From Papaver somniferum (lineage: Eukaryota > Streptophyta > Magnoliopsida > Ranunculales > Papaveraceae): DNA of 64,000 bases. This document shows, in pieces, positions 1 to 11,990 of the stretch. The stretch's first letter is position 1, and every line of letters begins with the position of its first letter. A program made the translations under genes and the position numbers. A model generated the notes under the pieces. The model was given only the letters and a program-made list of their open reading frames with translations. It was not told the DNA's origin and made no database searches. The stretch covers positions 1,488,984 to 1,552,983 of the forward strand of contig NW_020650971.1 of NCBI RefSeq assembly GCF_003573695.1, in the 5' to 3' direction.

Positions 1-216
1 AATTCTGATTTCTCTCTTAGAAACCCGTCATTAAGATGTTATGTATGTATACCCCAAAATTCATAATGTACGGCAAAGATTATTACTTTTAGATTTGATC
101 TGTAATTCTATATTTTAAGATGGACTTAACTAACCTTTGTTAGTTAATTATTATTGAGCAAAATAAAAAAAAAATCGTTGATTGGATAATGGTCAATCAA
201 CGAGAAATTTCTTTTA

Positions 217-395
217 GAGTTATTTTGTAAAAGGGTCGTAATTTTTTGATCTAATTAGGATCTGGGTCGTAGAACATGAACTTGATGCTTTTGGGTCGTT
301 GACTAGCCAAACCCTAATTAGTTCATCAAGTGCATGTTTTACGACCCAGACCGTAATTAGATAAAAAAAAATACGACCCTTTTACAAAATAACTC
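217..395. mobile_element. Fold-back MITE, about 180 bp
   Basis: Outer inverted repeats of 24 bases (217-240 and 372-395) are perfect reverse complements starting GAGTTATTTTGTAAAAGGG. The inner parts also pair: the GATCTGGGTCGTA region near 268 against TACGACCCAGACC near 340. The whole unit is therefore one long imperfect palindrome. It has no coding capacity. Flanking T-rich DNA hides any target-site duplication, so the superfamily is not assigned. It abuts the 3' end of the minus-strand LINE. Confidence 0.75.
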
Positions 396-699
396 TTTTT
401 TTATAAAAAAAAAACTTAGGAAAGCCTAAGAGCCAAACATAGTAGTAGTAGAGCTTATGCCAAGCCTGCTTTCCTAGTTCTTACACATAATAGCAATATT
501 AAGAGATTGTAGATTTTGTAGTCTATGAATATAGGTAAGACTAGTTAAAATAATAGAAATTGTATTGATTTTTAAATTATTGTCTGTAGTAGTGCTTTGT
601 AGGTCTTCAAAGTGGCTGAGGTTGAATCTTCCTTTGATTGCTTGATTATAAAGAAACTAGAATCTTAACAGAATTTCCTTGGATTCAGTTTGAACTTCA

Positions 700-3512
700 A
701 TATTCATGTGCTGCCTCTCTTTTTCCCAGTTGAAAGCTAGGTCTACGCCTCCTGTTCCTCCCCATTCCCCCAAGTGGCCTGAGTTTCCTCTGCTATCAAT
801 GTTGTTTCCTGCAGCGTCCAAAATAGTTAGTGCAGAGAAATATTTTAGATTTAAAGGGTCCTGTATAGTACAGATTTTGATGATATAATCAAAATCCTGT
901 GGATCTCATTGGTTCGGATCATAAGGCACTGTAGTGTCTCCCTGATTTTCAGGCTCTTCACTATTCAGAGAAATTTTATTTAGAGCATGATTAGGTAACT
1001 TGTGAATTATGTTGTAGTCACATAAGTGTTTCTTAATGCAGAGAGTTGTATTTTTGGCATTAGGCTTTATGTGATTGAAAACTAGATCACATCTAGCCTT
1101 CCAAATGAACCAACAGATAGTAGCATAAGTACTGTGGTGGTCAGAATGACTTCCAGATGTAAACCAAGAATTGAATCAGACCATAAAGTTTGTGGTATTG
1201 TCAAACTTGCCATGTAAATCCCCTAGTGTTTCTAGCCAAACCTCAGTTGCAGCTGGGAAGTTTAGGAACATATGTGTCATAGTTTCCTCCCCACTTTTGC
1301 AAATTTGGCATATTGGATCAATATAGTGCAATATGCTTGCAGTCTTTGCATTAGTGGGAAGGATTTCATGAGCACATTTCCAAATAAAGATCTTTATAAA
1401 TGGAGCAATATCCATTTTCCAAATGGCCTCCCAGTTTCTTGTAATGGTTTCAGTCCTATATAAGTAGTCAATATTTGACTTGTAAATGGCCTTGACAGAG
1501 AACTTTCCAGTGTCATTTAAGTTCCATTGAATTGTATCCTCATTCCCTGGGTGAGTGCTGAGAGACAGAATTTCTTGAGCAGTGTTGGGGCTGAAAATAT
1601 GTTGAATAAGGTTTGTATTCCATTCCCCAGAGGGTGTCATCAGGTGAGTCAGTAACTCAATATGATGTGGACAGTGGGTGGATTTTATGAGTTTTAGTGT
1701 GGAGTTTGGAATCCAGAAGTCTTCCCATATTCTGATTCTATTCCCATTTCCAATTTTCCAAGAACAGTGTTGTTGAATGTTTTGTATTCCTTCCAGAATG
1801 CCTTTCCAGATCCAACATTCTCCATCTTTAGCTTTGGTATCCATGTTTAGCACATTTCTCCCCAGCATGTACTTTGCATCCATAAGGTGCCATAGATAAT
1901 CTCTATCTTGTTCGCGTCTCCATCCAATTTTTGTGATCATAGAACTGTTGAATAGCTCTATATTCATAAAGCCCAATCGTCCTATCTCCTTTGGTTTGCA
2001 AACAGTTGTCCAAGCCTTTGGGTAGTAGCCCTTGGGATTTTCCAGATTTTTTCCTCAAAAGAAATATCTTTGAAGCTTGTTTAGATCTTGGCAAGTTTAT
2101 TTTGGGATTCTAAAACAGTTCATTTGGTAGATAATGGTTGTAGAAGTGACAAATTTAATGAGAATTTCCTTACCAACAGGATTTAGAGGGGTATTCTTCC
2201 ACCTAGATAGCCTCACCTTCAGTTTGTCAACTCCTGGATTAAATGATTTGATTTTTCTTCTGTGAGTAAATAAAGGAGAGCCTAAGTACTTTTCATCTAG
2301 TTGCAGAACTTGGACTCCCATAATGTTGCTGATTATAGGGATGAGAGACGGATCAGTGTTTCTGCTAAAGAAAACTCCATACTTGTTGAAGTTAATAAGT
2401 TGGCCAGAAGTGTTTCCAAACATGTTGAGAATGTCCATGAGATTTTGAGCTTCAACTTTGTTAGATTTGCAGAACACCATACAATCATCAACAAACTGGA
2501 GATGATTGATTGAAGGAGCACCTCTACAGATCTTTATTCCAGTGATGATGCTAAGATTTTTCAGTATGTATACGAGTTCTTGAAAGAGCTTCCATGCAGA
2601 AGAGGAACAGATAGGGTGGTAGAGGGTCTCCCTATCTGAGTCCTCTAGAGGGGAAGAAGAAAATATCAGGGGAGTCATTTATTAGGACAGCAGATGAGGT
2701 GGTGGAGATACATTGCATTATTTTTTTGCACCATTGATCATTGAAGCCCATCTTGGTCATAATAGTAATGAGAAAATCCTAGTCAACTCTGTCAAAGTCC
2801 TTAGCCATGTCTATCTTTATCCTCATACTTCCTTTTTCACCTTTGACACCTCTTTTAGACCTCATAGAATGTATGAGCTCATGATAAATAACAATATTAT
2901 CAGATATTTGTCTTCCACGTATGAAGGAAGATTAAGGTTTCATTCTTTGGGCTAGCAGTTTGGATATGATTTTGTAGGTAGTATTGCAAAGGCTTATAGG
3001 TCTAAAATGAGATGGGGAGATTGGGTTGTCAATCATAGGTATAAGAGAGATAAAAGTGGAGTTCATTTCTTTGAGCATATGGCCAGATGTGAAAAATGTT
3101 GTACCATTTTGGCAATTTATTCTCCTATCATCTCCCAATTGTCTTGAAAGAAATTTGGTGGAAAGCCATTAGGTCTAGAGGCTTTGTCTTTTGCTATACT
3201 AAACAAGATGGCTTTAATTTCATTATAGGTTGGGGTTTGATTAAGAATGGTATTGTCTGTGGTGGTAATGACATATGGTATGAGGTTAATTATTTCTGGG
3301 TTGATGATGGGTGTTTCAGCAGTGGCCATCTTAGTGAATTGTTGGGTGAAGCAGTTCGTCAATTCTTGATAATCAGATATCCAGTTACCATTACTATCCT
3401 GGATAGTATCTATCTTGTTTCTTCTAGTTCTGCATTTAGTAGCTCTATGAAAGTAGCTAGTGTTTTGATCCCCCAATTTGATGAATTGGTCCCTACTTTT
3501 TTTCTTCCAAAA
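700..3512 (-). pseudogene. LINE ORF2, 3' part: reverse transcriptase and C-terminal domains
   Basis: Broken reading frames at 3512-3117, 3138-2932, 2678-2097 and 1976-1176 line up as one plant L1 ORF2. Seen are the pre-RT motif GDQNTSYFHRATKCR, the RT block SHFRPISLCNTTYKIISKLL, the catalytic-type motif FVDDCMVF, the post-RT segment with KYLGSPLF, and a zf-RVT domain with the CQICKSGEE zinc-knuckle region. Beyond 1176 a further frame gives WFIWKARCDLVFNHIKPN, typical of the tail of these proteins. The N-terminal residues of the frame that opens at 3638 come from the adjoining Gypsy LTR, not from the LINE. Several stops and frameshifts make it non-functional. Confidence 0.85.
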
Positions 3513-3517
3513 ACTTT
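3513..3517. repeat. Target-site duplication ACTTT, left copy
   Basis: ACTTT lies immediately before the TGTGAC terminus of the left LTR and recurs directly after the TTCACA terminus of the right LTR (10963-10967). This fixes both ends of the Gypsy element. Confidence 0.9.
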
Positions 3518-3868
3518 TGTGACTACTAATTTTCCCATAGTCTATGTAATGTAAACAGCTCAGAGGATCGGATACTATGTAGTAATGATACCTCTTCTGA
3601 ACTGATGATACTAAGTAACAAATGATATCTAAGATCACGATAATAACAAAGAATAATAATGTAACATAACTACTTCTACGTTATCATGAGACACAAGATA
3701 TTACATGGTTCGGCTTTCGTCTACGTCCACGGGGTAATGAGTGATTTGTTTGTATTAAGTTGTGGTGGTTACAAAGATATTAAATGCTTCCAAAAGTAAT
3801 ATAGAGAACTCAAGTCGAACTAAACACTTAAGTTCTAAACGTTAAAGAGGTATAAGCTAAAGATCTTA
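3518..3868 (-). repeat. Truncated 3' LTR of the Gypsy element
   Basis: About 350 bp matches 10057-10402 of the other LTR with scattered substitutions and small indels, for example the shared GAGGATCGGATACTA. Similarity stops around 3863-3868, after AAAGAGGTATAAGCT. The part equivalent to 10403-10962 (mostly U3) is missing. Confidence 0.85.
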
Positions 3869-4002
3869 AATGTAACATAAAGCAGCTAGTGTTTTCCAGA
3901 TTCCACCTCCTCCTCCTCACTATAAGATTCATAAGCTTCAGATGCGTGACAAGGATAGCTACGCTCACTTATCTTTAGCTGAGATCACCAAGTCTTTTCG
4001 CC

Positions 4003-4653
4003 TCATTTATCTTGTTCTCTTACTTCTTCGTCTTCTTTTTCTTTCTCAGCTTCTCTCATGGCTCGAGTTTGAACGGCCAAATCCTCATCACTGCCTGATA
4101 TGGGTCCTTCTGTTGAAGGTTCATATATTCTTACAATTTGTACGGCGGTGGTACTTCTTTCCATTAGCATTGATGATATGAATGCTAAGGCATATGTGTG
4201 TTTGTTATCCTTTCGACAGGCATGCCTGAATGTTACGTTACTGATCTTTGACGCATGCTCCTGAGCTAGATTTAGATACGAAGATAACACTGGATACAAA
4301 GTTTGGTATTTGAGCTTGATTAGTCTTATGACCAACTGTGAGTCACTAGTCAAGCGAACATCTGACAGGTCTATCTCCCGTGCCAAGCGTAGACCATGTA
4401 TGACCGCCTCGTATTCTGTGATGTTATTGGTGTATTGTTCGAATTCTAACCTGAATGCGTAGATGAGTCGGTCTCCAGTATGGGTTGTTATTACAATCCC
4501 AATGCATGCGCCTTCTCCATTGGAGGAGCCATCTACGAATATTTCCCATCTTCGTGAGTTCTGAGGTTCTAACAGGTCCTCTGGATTTTGCTTGTCTTTC
4601 TCAATTCCTGGGATATCGTCTATCTCTGCTTCGTCACTGAGAGGTAGGTCCAC
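4003..4653 (-). pseudogene. Gypsy second RNase H domain (RVT_3 type)
   Basis: An open frame of 216 residues contains WEIFVDGSSNGEGACIGIV, then ITEYEAVIHGLRLA and LTSDSQLVI. These are the acidic-residue blocks (D, E, D) of an RNase H fold as found in Tat-lineage polyproteins after the RT-linked RNase H. It normally degrades the RNA strand of RNA:DNA hybrids during reverse transcription. The domain itself is uninterrupted, but its upstream polyprotein is broken. After it comes a charged Glu/Arg-rich tail and then the truncated LTR, where an integrase would be expected. Confidence 0.8.
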
Positions 4654-5871
4654 CAGAAAGTCTACTAATATTTTCGATTTCTCATCCTTCCTGGTTTCAA
4701 AGATGATGTGGAACTATTCGATCATGGAATTCCATTTTTCCACCCTTCCAATCTTTTCCGTGTTGTCGAAGATTTGAACTATCTGAGCCTTCGTGAAGAC
4801 TAGGATGGTATGTGCGTCAAAATATATCCTTAGTTTTTGTGTTTCCACTACTGAGGCATATGTAAGTTGCTCCACCTTGTTGTAGTTATGCTCCGCTGAA
4901 CTGAGTGTCTTGATGATGTAGTATATGGGCTTTTCTCATTGTCCTTAGTCTCGTACCAATACTGCGCTCACAGCGTAGCTTGTTGCTTCTAAGTGCAAGG
5001 TGAGAATTTCATCTGGCTTCGGCTTCTATACGATGGGCCCTGAAGCTAAGTATTCCTTGATCTTCTGGAAAGCTTGTTCGCACTCCGTGGTCCACATGAA
5101 CCTTCTTCCTTTCCTTAGTGTATCGAAAAATGATTTTCATTTATCCAATGATCTTGTTATGAATCTTCCCATGGAGTCTAAGATTCCATTTATCTTTTGT
5201 ACTCCTTTTAGTGTTTGTGGAGATGGCATTTTCATTGTTGCTCTGATCCTTTCGGGGTTCACTTATATTCCTCGCTTAGTTACTAAGTACCTTAGGAATT
5301 TTCCTGAGGTTACTCCGAATGTGCATTTCTCCAGGTTCACCTTCATGTGAAAGCTTCTCATGGCTTCGAATATTTCCCTTAGGTCTGACAGGTGATTTTT
5401 CGCCTCTTTGATTTTGACAAGCATATCGTCCACGTAGACCTCCATTATCTTTCCTATCCATAGATTAAAGATTTTGTCTACCAATCGCTGGTATGTTTCC
5501 CCCGCGTTCTTTAGTTCAAAAGGTATCCTTGTAGAGCAATACAAGCCTCGTGGGGTAAAGAACGCAGTATGTTCCTGGTCTTCTTTTACAAGGGAGATTT
5601 GGTTGTAACCGGAGTATCCATCCATGCAGGATAGCCTCTGGTGACCTTCGGTTGCATTGACCAGTTGGTCGATGTTTGGCAGCGGGTAGCTGTCCTTGGG
5701 GAAGGCTTTATTGGGATTGCTAAAATCGATGCAGATTCGTACGCCTCCGTTCTTCTTAGGTACGATTAACATATTGGATATCCACGTGGGATACTTGACT
5801 TCTCGTATGAATCCTTCTGCTAGTAGCTTTTGCAACTCCTTTTCTAACGCTTCTTGGTAGATATCTGCCAC
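4654..5871 (-). pseudogene. Gypsy reverse transcriptase and RT-linked RNase H
   Basis: The frame 5871-5263 (202 residues) is a Ty3-type RT: KNGGVRICIDFSNPNKAFPK, the SCMDGYSGYNQI block, FTPRGLY, and the catalytic YVDDMLVK. Downstream, frame-shifted sequence down to about 4680 still reads as the linked RNase H, with segments like KPIYYIIKTLSSAEHNYNK and GRVEKWNSM, but with stops. The enzyme is inactive as a polyprotein, although the RT core is surprisingly intact. Confidence 0.85.
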
Positions 5872-6153
5872 CTTGCGGATACGTTGCTTGAATGGTGGAA
5901 TTTATGGTTTGAGCCGAAGATGGTGGGAGTCCAAATTCGGATAAATTCCTGGCATGTCTTTCATCGACCATGCAAATACATCTGTGTAGTCCCGTAGTAG
6001 CCTTTGTAGTTGCATCTCCTCGTCTTATTCTAGCAAAGTTCTGATGTTGATCATATTTGGTTCCTTCACGGTCCCGATGTTGATTTTCTTTGTTGGTTCC
6101 ACTGGGGATAAGGTTTGCTACTGAGTTCGTAGAGGAGTGCATTTCTGTAATTG

Positions 6154-7008
6154 TCATTTGGCGGAGACGTTCGCCACCGGAGTGGCGGAGGTGATTGTCT
6201 CTGGAACTGAGGTGGCTTCGGGTACTAAGAAGGCTCCGTCCTTCACTTCCTTGGTGTTCGCCTTTCGTCTTTTTATTTCATGATGTTGGGCAGCATCTTT
6301 TTCTTCGTTGAGCCTTACCTCTACCAGATTGCATAGCCTTGCGTCTTGCTGGTCACGTCGGATTTCCATTTCACCCATAGGTGTAGGGTATCGAAGACAC
6401 TGGTGATATGTTGAAGTTATTCCTCGCATTCGATAGACCCATATCCTTCTCATGATTACGTTGTATGTCGAAGGTGCTTCCAAAACGCAGAACCTTGTAT
6501 TGGTTACTAAGGGTCCGGCGCGCACCTGTAAGAAAATTTCTCCTTTTGGTCTAGAGACTGCTCCGTTGAAACCGTATATTTTGCAAGTGGATGAATCCAT
6601 TTGCTCAGATGTCAAACCCATACGTAGGTAAGGTTCACAAAATAATACATTCAATAAGCTGCCCCCATCAATGAGGACCTTCGTGACGTTCCATCCGTGT
6701 ATAGGAAGAGTGATCACAAGTGGATCATTGTGCATCTAAACTTCTTGGTTGACATCCCTTGTTGAGAATGTTAATGGCGTAGCCATCCATTCTTCCCAAG
6801 TGCTAGTGGGTGGTCCGCTTAGCTTGAATACCCCGTGGGCTTCTAGATTTCTTCTGTACCGAGCTAACTCGAGGATGTCTTCGAGTAGCTCCTCCTGACC
6901 TCCGATGGAGAAGGTAATCATGTTGATGTATTTGCCTTCCTGAGGTAGTTCTACCCTTTTCTTGGGGTCTACCTCAGTATCAACTGGTTGTATTTGCACG
7001 TACTCCAT
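6154..7008 (-). pseudogene. Gypsy protease region
   Basis: Two frames (7008-6736 and 6735-6154) cover the aspartic protease segment between gag and RT. The block ITLPIHGWNVTKVLIDGGSL is the usual protease start, but the catalytic D-S/T-G reads DGG here. The motif continues with LLNVLFCEPYLRMGL. Downstream residues to 6154 are linker. The interval 5872-6153 is a frame-shifted remnant of the same polyprotein leading into the RT. Confidence 0.65.
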
Positions 7009-7451
7009 GAAATTTCCTTCGTCTATGAATATCTGGATCGTGTCCCTTAGGTGATAGCATGTATCAATTGTATACCCGTGGTACTGGTGGTACTCACAGT
7101 ATTCTTTAGCCTCTTTTTTTTTTATCCAGTTGCTTTCCCCTAGTGTTAGGGTACGGAAAACCCGGCTTCGCTCTTTCCTTGATTAGAATGTGGGAGAATG
7201 TGGTGTTTACCTTTGTGTATAGTTTATCTACAAATTATTCTCTTCCTCTTCCTTTTCCTTGGCCATCTGGATTTTTTGTCTCGAGAGCTGATTCTGCCCC
7301 GGGCTTAATTTTGCCTCTTAGGTATCTCTGGAATTGGTTCCAGAGAGTTGGTTCGTTGCGGAGTTGTTTTCATATTTGCTTGCTCCCTGGGGTTGTCCTT
7401 ATGGATTTTTTCAAGTCTGATATAGCGTTCTTGGACAACCCTAAGCTCTCC

Positions 7452-8333
7452 TTAGGAATCAAGGGATCGATTGTGAAGCTCCACGAAGATGGCTGAGGTT
7501 CTATCAAGTCCATACTTATAGAAATTAATGCTAATTTCTGGATTGACTTTCCCGATTGCTTGGCATGTCTTTTGCCTCCTATCTGTGTATTGCATTAATG
7601 TCTCCCGGGGTCCGATAGCTAAAGCAAATAGCCTATCTAACCCTGCCTTTGTTGACTTGTTGTACATGTATGTCTCCAAAAACACCATAGACAATTGGTC
7701 GAAAGAGTCAATTGAGTTTGCTGGTAAGTTGTCATACCAAGCCAATGTTGATCCTGTTAAGCTTGCAGGAAAGTACCTACACAATACTACCTCATCTCTT
7801 TTTCAACGGGCAAGGAAACGAGTGTAATATCGTCAGTGAGTTGTAGGATCAGAGGTTCCATTGTATGCCTGAAATGTAGGTACTTGACATTTCGTAGGGA
7901 TAGGCTCCCACAAAATCCGAAAAGACAACGAAGATGTTTTCGCTTCCTGGAGAACCTCTTCTAGCCTTGCTCCTGCATGGCCGGTTTTCAATCCTTGTAT
8001 CTCCTTTCGCATTTTCTCCATTTTCTCCATGACCATGTTCACATAGTGAGCTTCTCTTGAGAATGTATCATCATAGTAAGACTGAGAGGGCTTGTAAGTT
8101 GGATCCATTTCGTTCGGATCATGCTGCGTTCTCCTGGCTTCCCCTGGTGGGATAGCCTTTGGTGGCTTAAGATTCACCCTTCGTCTTCCTGAGATAGCTC
8201 CATTCTCACGCCTCTTTAACGGAGGGTGAGCTTGGGAACCCTCGATTTGTACATCCAACATATCTTTTTGGATCTGGTTCTCCTGGGCCATCACGTGCAT
8301 TGCATCCTCATGCTCCTTGTTACGGAGTAGCAA
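7452..8333 (-). pseudogene. Gypsy gag, capsid region
   Basis: Frames 8333-7833 and 7784-7452 read as the capsid-like Retrotrans_gag domain. Key blocks are FQAYNGTSDPTTH, then FPASLTGSTLAWYDNLPANS and SFDQLSMVFLETYM. A coiled or charged N-terminal part (KMEKMRKEIQGLKTG) precedes it. The interval 7009-7451 holds the degraded zinc-knuckle/linker part. The frame break near 7790-7830 disables it. The hAT-like insert (8472-9177) lies just upstream in the same gag. Confidence 0.75.
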
Positions 8334-8471
8334 AGCTGCTACTTATGCTGCTATTTGGTATTCATTGTGGATCCCACCACCATGAGGAGTGATGTCGGCC
8401 GGATCCTCAGAGTTATCCACTCCTTCTTCTATGATCTAAGCGTCGGGATCTAGCTGGATCGGAGTTAGGCC

Positions 8472-9177
8472 TAGGGCTGCACATGGGCGGGTATGGGCGG
8501 GTATAAGCTAAAACCAACCTCGCACCCACAGACTGCGGGTTTTTTTTTTCATAACCAACCCCGCACCCACAAACAGCGGGCGGGTTTTGTTACCCGCCCG
8601 CTACGGGTTGGGCGGGTATGGGTTTAAACGGGTTTAAACCCGCTTTATATTCAAGTATTTAGAGTAACTTATATTCTCCTTGATTAAGTGAGAAAAAAAA
8701 CCAAAACCCCCAAAATATTCATATCTAGGAAGTTCACAGATGAAGATTAAGTGTTGAATTTGTTGATTTTTCGATTGTTGTCGATTTCTGGTGAAGATTC
8801 GAAGTTGTTGTTGTCGATTTCTGGTGAAGATTTCTGGTAATTGTCGTTCGTAGGTTAAGAAGAAGAACTGAGGAGGAAGAAGAGGAGAGGCCGAACAGAG
8901 AGAAGAGTGTAGAAAGTGAATGAGGGTTATCAGTTATCCTATCTACTAGTATTAGGGTTTCATAATGGACGACTAGGATTAGTTTTATCTAATGGTATAT
9001 AATCTGCGGGTTTTTTGGGCGGGTATTAGCTTAAACCAACCTCGCACCCACAGACAACGGGTTTTTCTTTTTCATAACCAACCCCGCACCCACAACGGGC
9101 GGGTATGGATTAAAAACCCACGGATTTAGCGGGTACGGGTGGGTTTGGGTATCGTGGGCGGGTCTTGTGCAGCCCTA
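8472..9177. mobile_element. hAT-like non-autonomous element, 706 bp
   Basis: Terminal inverted repeats TAGGGCTGCACA (8472-8483) and TGTGCAGCCCTA (9166-9177) are flanked by a perfect 8-bp duplication GTTAGGCC (8464-8471 and 9178-9185), diagnostic of hAT insertion. Both ends carry subterminal arrays of a GGCGGGT-type motif with its complement (around 8488-8640 and 9010-9165). The middle is AT-rich and non-coding. No transposase is present, so it would have moved only with a source enzyme. Confidence 0.9.
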
Positions 9178-9461
9178 GTTAGGCCCATAAGAACTGAGGT
9201 TCTGGGTAACCCTATGTTGGACGCAGGTGGCTTTGTTGCATTAAGATTCTCTGGAAACGGCATACCGTAAAGTGGTTGTGCTCCTGATGTTTGACCCATC
9301 CCTTCAGCGGGAATAGGTGGCTTGTTAGCGACTGTTCTTCTTACTATTTCAATTTTCCCGTCCTTTGCTTCTTTTCTTTGGTTCGCTTGAGATGGCTGTT
9401 GAGATCTCCCTCTCGTGACTGCTGGTCGTGAGCTTGTTGGTATATCATTTGGTTTTTGCAT
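9178..9461 (-). pseudogene. Gypsy gag, N-terminal fragment cut by the hAT element
   Basis: The frame starting at 9461 gives a Pro/Gln/Arg-rich N-terminus (SSRPAVTRGRSQQPSQANQR) typical of the disordered start of Tat-type gag. It reads across the hAT boundary at 9177 into element DNA, so the last 15 or so residues of the open frame (to 9126) are not gag. The real continuation lies beyond 8463. Confidence 0.55.
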
Positions 9462-10056
9462 TCCTTCGGCTTTTGTTATCCTGCGATTACAGAAAAATCG
9501 ACAAAATTTGTTATTTCGGTGCCCTCGTCGAAAGTATCACTTAATGCTCTGACACGGAAGACGGTTGAGCAGCTTTTTCAAAAAAAGGACTGAAATGACG
9601 TCTGGAAAGACAGGTGTTAAATTTGTTATGACACCCTTGGAAAAAACAACCTTAAACGTTGAAAAAACAATTGAAAAAGGTGCCAAATCTTTTTGAAAGA
9701 TGAGGTATTAAATGCTTGAAAAGATTTTTGCTTCCTTAAATCCTCGCTGAGATTCCTTAGTGCTCAGAGGTACTCAGATCTGAAAGACTTGTCGGAAAAT
9801 GTTTTTTAGTACAAAACAAAAGTTTTAACGTTTTGCGAGTACGTTTTCGGAGAAATTTTTGTAGATATGTAAGATTGTGAGTCTTGAGAGGCTATGAACT
9901 TCAAGAACTTGCGAAAACAATGGATGAACAAATTACTAGAGAGTGAGATTCATCGCAGTTGAACTCAGATCTCTTCTTTAAAGAAGATGCGTAAGTTTAA
10001 ATAAATGACGGAATATAAAAACTCAAGATGGTGAGCAAAACCTTCAAGCGCTAAAC
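9462..10056 (-). other. Gypsy 5' untranslated leader
   Basis: This is about 595 bp between the 5' LTR and the first gag ATG, without a long open frame. A primer-binding site should start at 10056 reading down the minus strand. The sequence there, GTTTAGCGCTTGAAGG, is not the common tRNA-iMet complement, and I could not match it to a tRNA. Confidence 0.5.
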
Positions 10057-10962
10057 TGTGACTACTAATTTTCCCATAGTCAACGTAATATAAACAGCCA
10101 GAGGATCGGATACTATATAGTAATGATACCTCTGTTGAACTGATGAAACTAAGTAACAAATGATATCTAAGATCATGATAATAACAAAGAATAATAATGT
10201 AACGTAAATACTTCCAAGTTATCATGAGACACAAGATATTACGTGATTCGACTTTCGTCTACGTCCAGGGGGTAATGAGTGATTTGTTTGTATTAAGTTG
10301 TGGTGGTTACAAAGATCTTAAATCCTTCCCAAAGTAATAGAGAGAACTCAAGTCGAAGTAACCACTTAAGTTCTAAACTTTAAAGAGGTATAAGCTTAAG
10401 ACTAGATCTCTTTCTCCTATATATTGAATGCCCTTAGTTTGTTGGTGAGGCTTGGTATTTATAGCCCCCTCCACTACAGGTATATATCTGCTGTCTTTGG
10501 ATCCATCTTTTCCTGATATACCTTCCGTACAAATGGTACCTTCGTTCGCCGCGTTATTTCTCCATTCAAACTCTGCCACGTCAGCTGACCCACGTTCCTT
10601 CGGGAACTTCCAAGCCTCAGTACAAATTGTACCTTCGTTCACCGTTAACCTTTGCCAGTCATATTCCGCCACGTCACTTCTCTCCACGTTCTTTGGTTAT
10701 ACGTGTAGATAAGATATTTGTGCATTTAATGTTGATTAGATGCGTCATCTACCTCTGTCCCTTCGCCAGCTGCCTCTCTCTAGACTAGGATTTACTTTAT
10801 CCATCTTGACCGTCGAGGTATCCCTTCTTGTGATGATATAAAGTAGATCTGGGAAGGTATCCTCTGCCACTTAGGTTTATCTGTATAGAGAGGGTTATAC
10901 AGTTATTATGTATGCGACCACTAAGATCGTGACACGTGCTCCGCAGAATATTGGTATTCACA
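10057..10962 (-). repeat. 5' LTR of the Gypsy element, 906 bp
   Basis: It begins (minus strand) TGTGAATACC and ends GTCACA. Within the part missing from the other LTR there is an internal direct duplication of about 100 bp: 10518-10595 and 10619-10694 share TACCTTCGTTC, GCCACGTCA and CCACGTTC blocks. Such repeats are common in U3 regions and may hold promoter elements. Confidence 0.85.
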
Positions 10963-10967
10963 ACTTT
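10963..10967. repeat. Target-site duplication ACTTT, right copy
   Basis: It matches 3513-3517 exactly. LINE coding sequence resumes immediately to the right. Confidence 0.9.
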
Positions 10968-11990
10968 CTTCAATATCATGCCAATCTCTGAGAGTTTTTC
11001 TGGCTAATCTAACAACTTCACCTCTATCAGCTCTGAAATAGTTGTTATGAAGCCAAGAAAGATGTTGTTTGCATTCATCAATGTTAATTTTGATATTACC
11101 ATAGACTTCCTTGTTTCAAACTTTTAGATGGAGTTTGATATCTTTCAGTTTTCTTGCTATAAGATAAGCACTGAAGCCAGTGATATCTTTTCTCCAGCAC
11201 TCATCAATGATATTCCTGCAATCCTTGTGGTCCAGACAAGGACCAAAGAATTTAAAGGGAATTTTACCAGATTGCCAAGAGGGATTGGAGTTTAGAAGGA
11301 TAGGATGGTGATCAGAGCCAATGGCTAGCATATTAGATATGGTAGTGTTGGGATATAAGAGGAGCCAACTTTCAGTATCTATCCCTCTATCCAATCTTTG
11401 TTCAGTGAGAGCATGTCTACTTCTTTTGTTAGACCAAGTGAAAGGGCAACCAGTGGTGCCCAAATCAACTAATTACAGATCAAGAATTTTATTGCTAAAG
11501 AGATTAGCCTCATTAACATCAATAGGCTGAGTGCTGAACTTTTCAGTATCATGTAAAATGATATTCAAGTATCCAATTATTAATCATGGAAAAGCATTGT
11601 TTAAAGCAGTATTTTCCAATACTTTCCAAGATCCTATTGGTGTCATAAGGGCTACCATAGTAACCAATGGATAACCAAGGAGTGCTACTGACAGGCTTGA
11701 CTATAGCATTAATATGATTTAGAGAGCAATCTATAATCTATAATCTCAAGATTACTTTTCCATATCAATGCTAAGCCACCAGCAGTGCCACTAGCCCCTC
11801 CTGGATTAACAAACCAGTAATTCTGAACATTAACATCTTTCATAGTTTTCTTGAGCTTGTCTTGTTTTTGTTTAGTTTCAGAGATGAAAAGGATATCAGG
11901 GTTGAGTTTATTTAAGATGTCATTGAGGTAATTTTTAGCATCCTTTGTACCCAATCCTTGTCAATTCCATGCCAAAGTGGTAAAGAATTG
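10968..11990 (-). pseudogene. LINE ORF2, 5' part: apurinic-type endonuclease
   Basis: The frame at 11954-11709 contains NPDILFISETK, the catalytic Glu block of the exonuclease-endonuclease-phosphatase fold. The frame 11463-11116 contains FTWSNKRSRHALTEQRLDRG and the terminal IGSDHHPILL (SDH motif). Just upstream, WN-stop-QGLG at about 11960-11985 is the usual ORF2 start WNCQGLG with its Cys codon turned into a stop. The Gypsy insertion separates this domain from the RT. Confidence 0.8.

Larger units (their letters stand above)
3518..10962 (-). mobile_element. Tat-like Ty3/Gypsy retrotransposon, deleted and nested in the LINE
   Basis: A 7,445-bp element with TGTGA...TCACA termini and a perfect 5-bp duplication ACTTT. 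On the minus strand the order is 5' LTR (10962-10057), leader, gag, protease, RT, RNase H, a second RVT_3-type RNase H, and truncated 3' LTR (3868-3518). The extra RNase H after RT-RH is characteristic of the Tat/Ogre lineage (family knowledge). Integrase, polypurine tract and the 3' LTR's U3 are absent, so one deletion near 3870-4000 probably removed them. The reading frames carry many stops. Confidence 0.9.

Noticed and set aside
3518..3638. N-terminal residues of the 3638-3117 minus-strand ORF as part of the LINE protein
   Set aside because: They are read from the Gypsy LTR. The same sequence occurs in the other LTR at 10057, so the LINE frame really begins at 3512.
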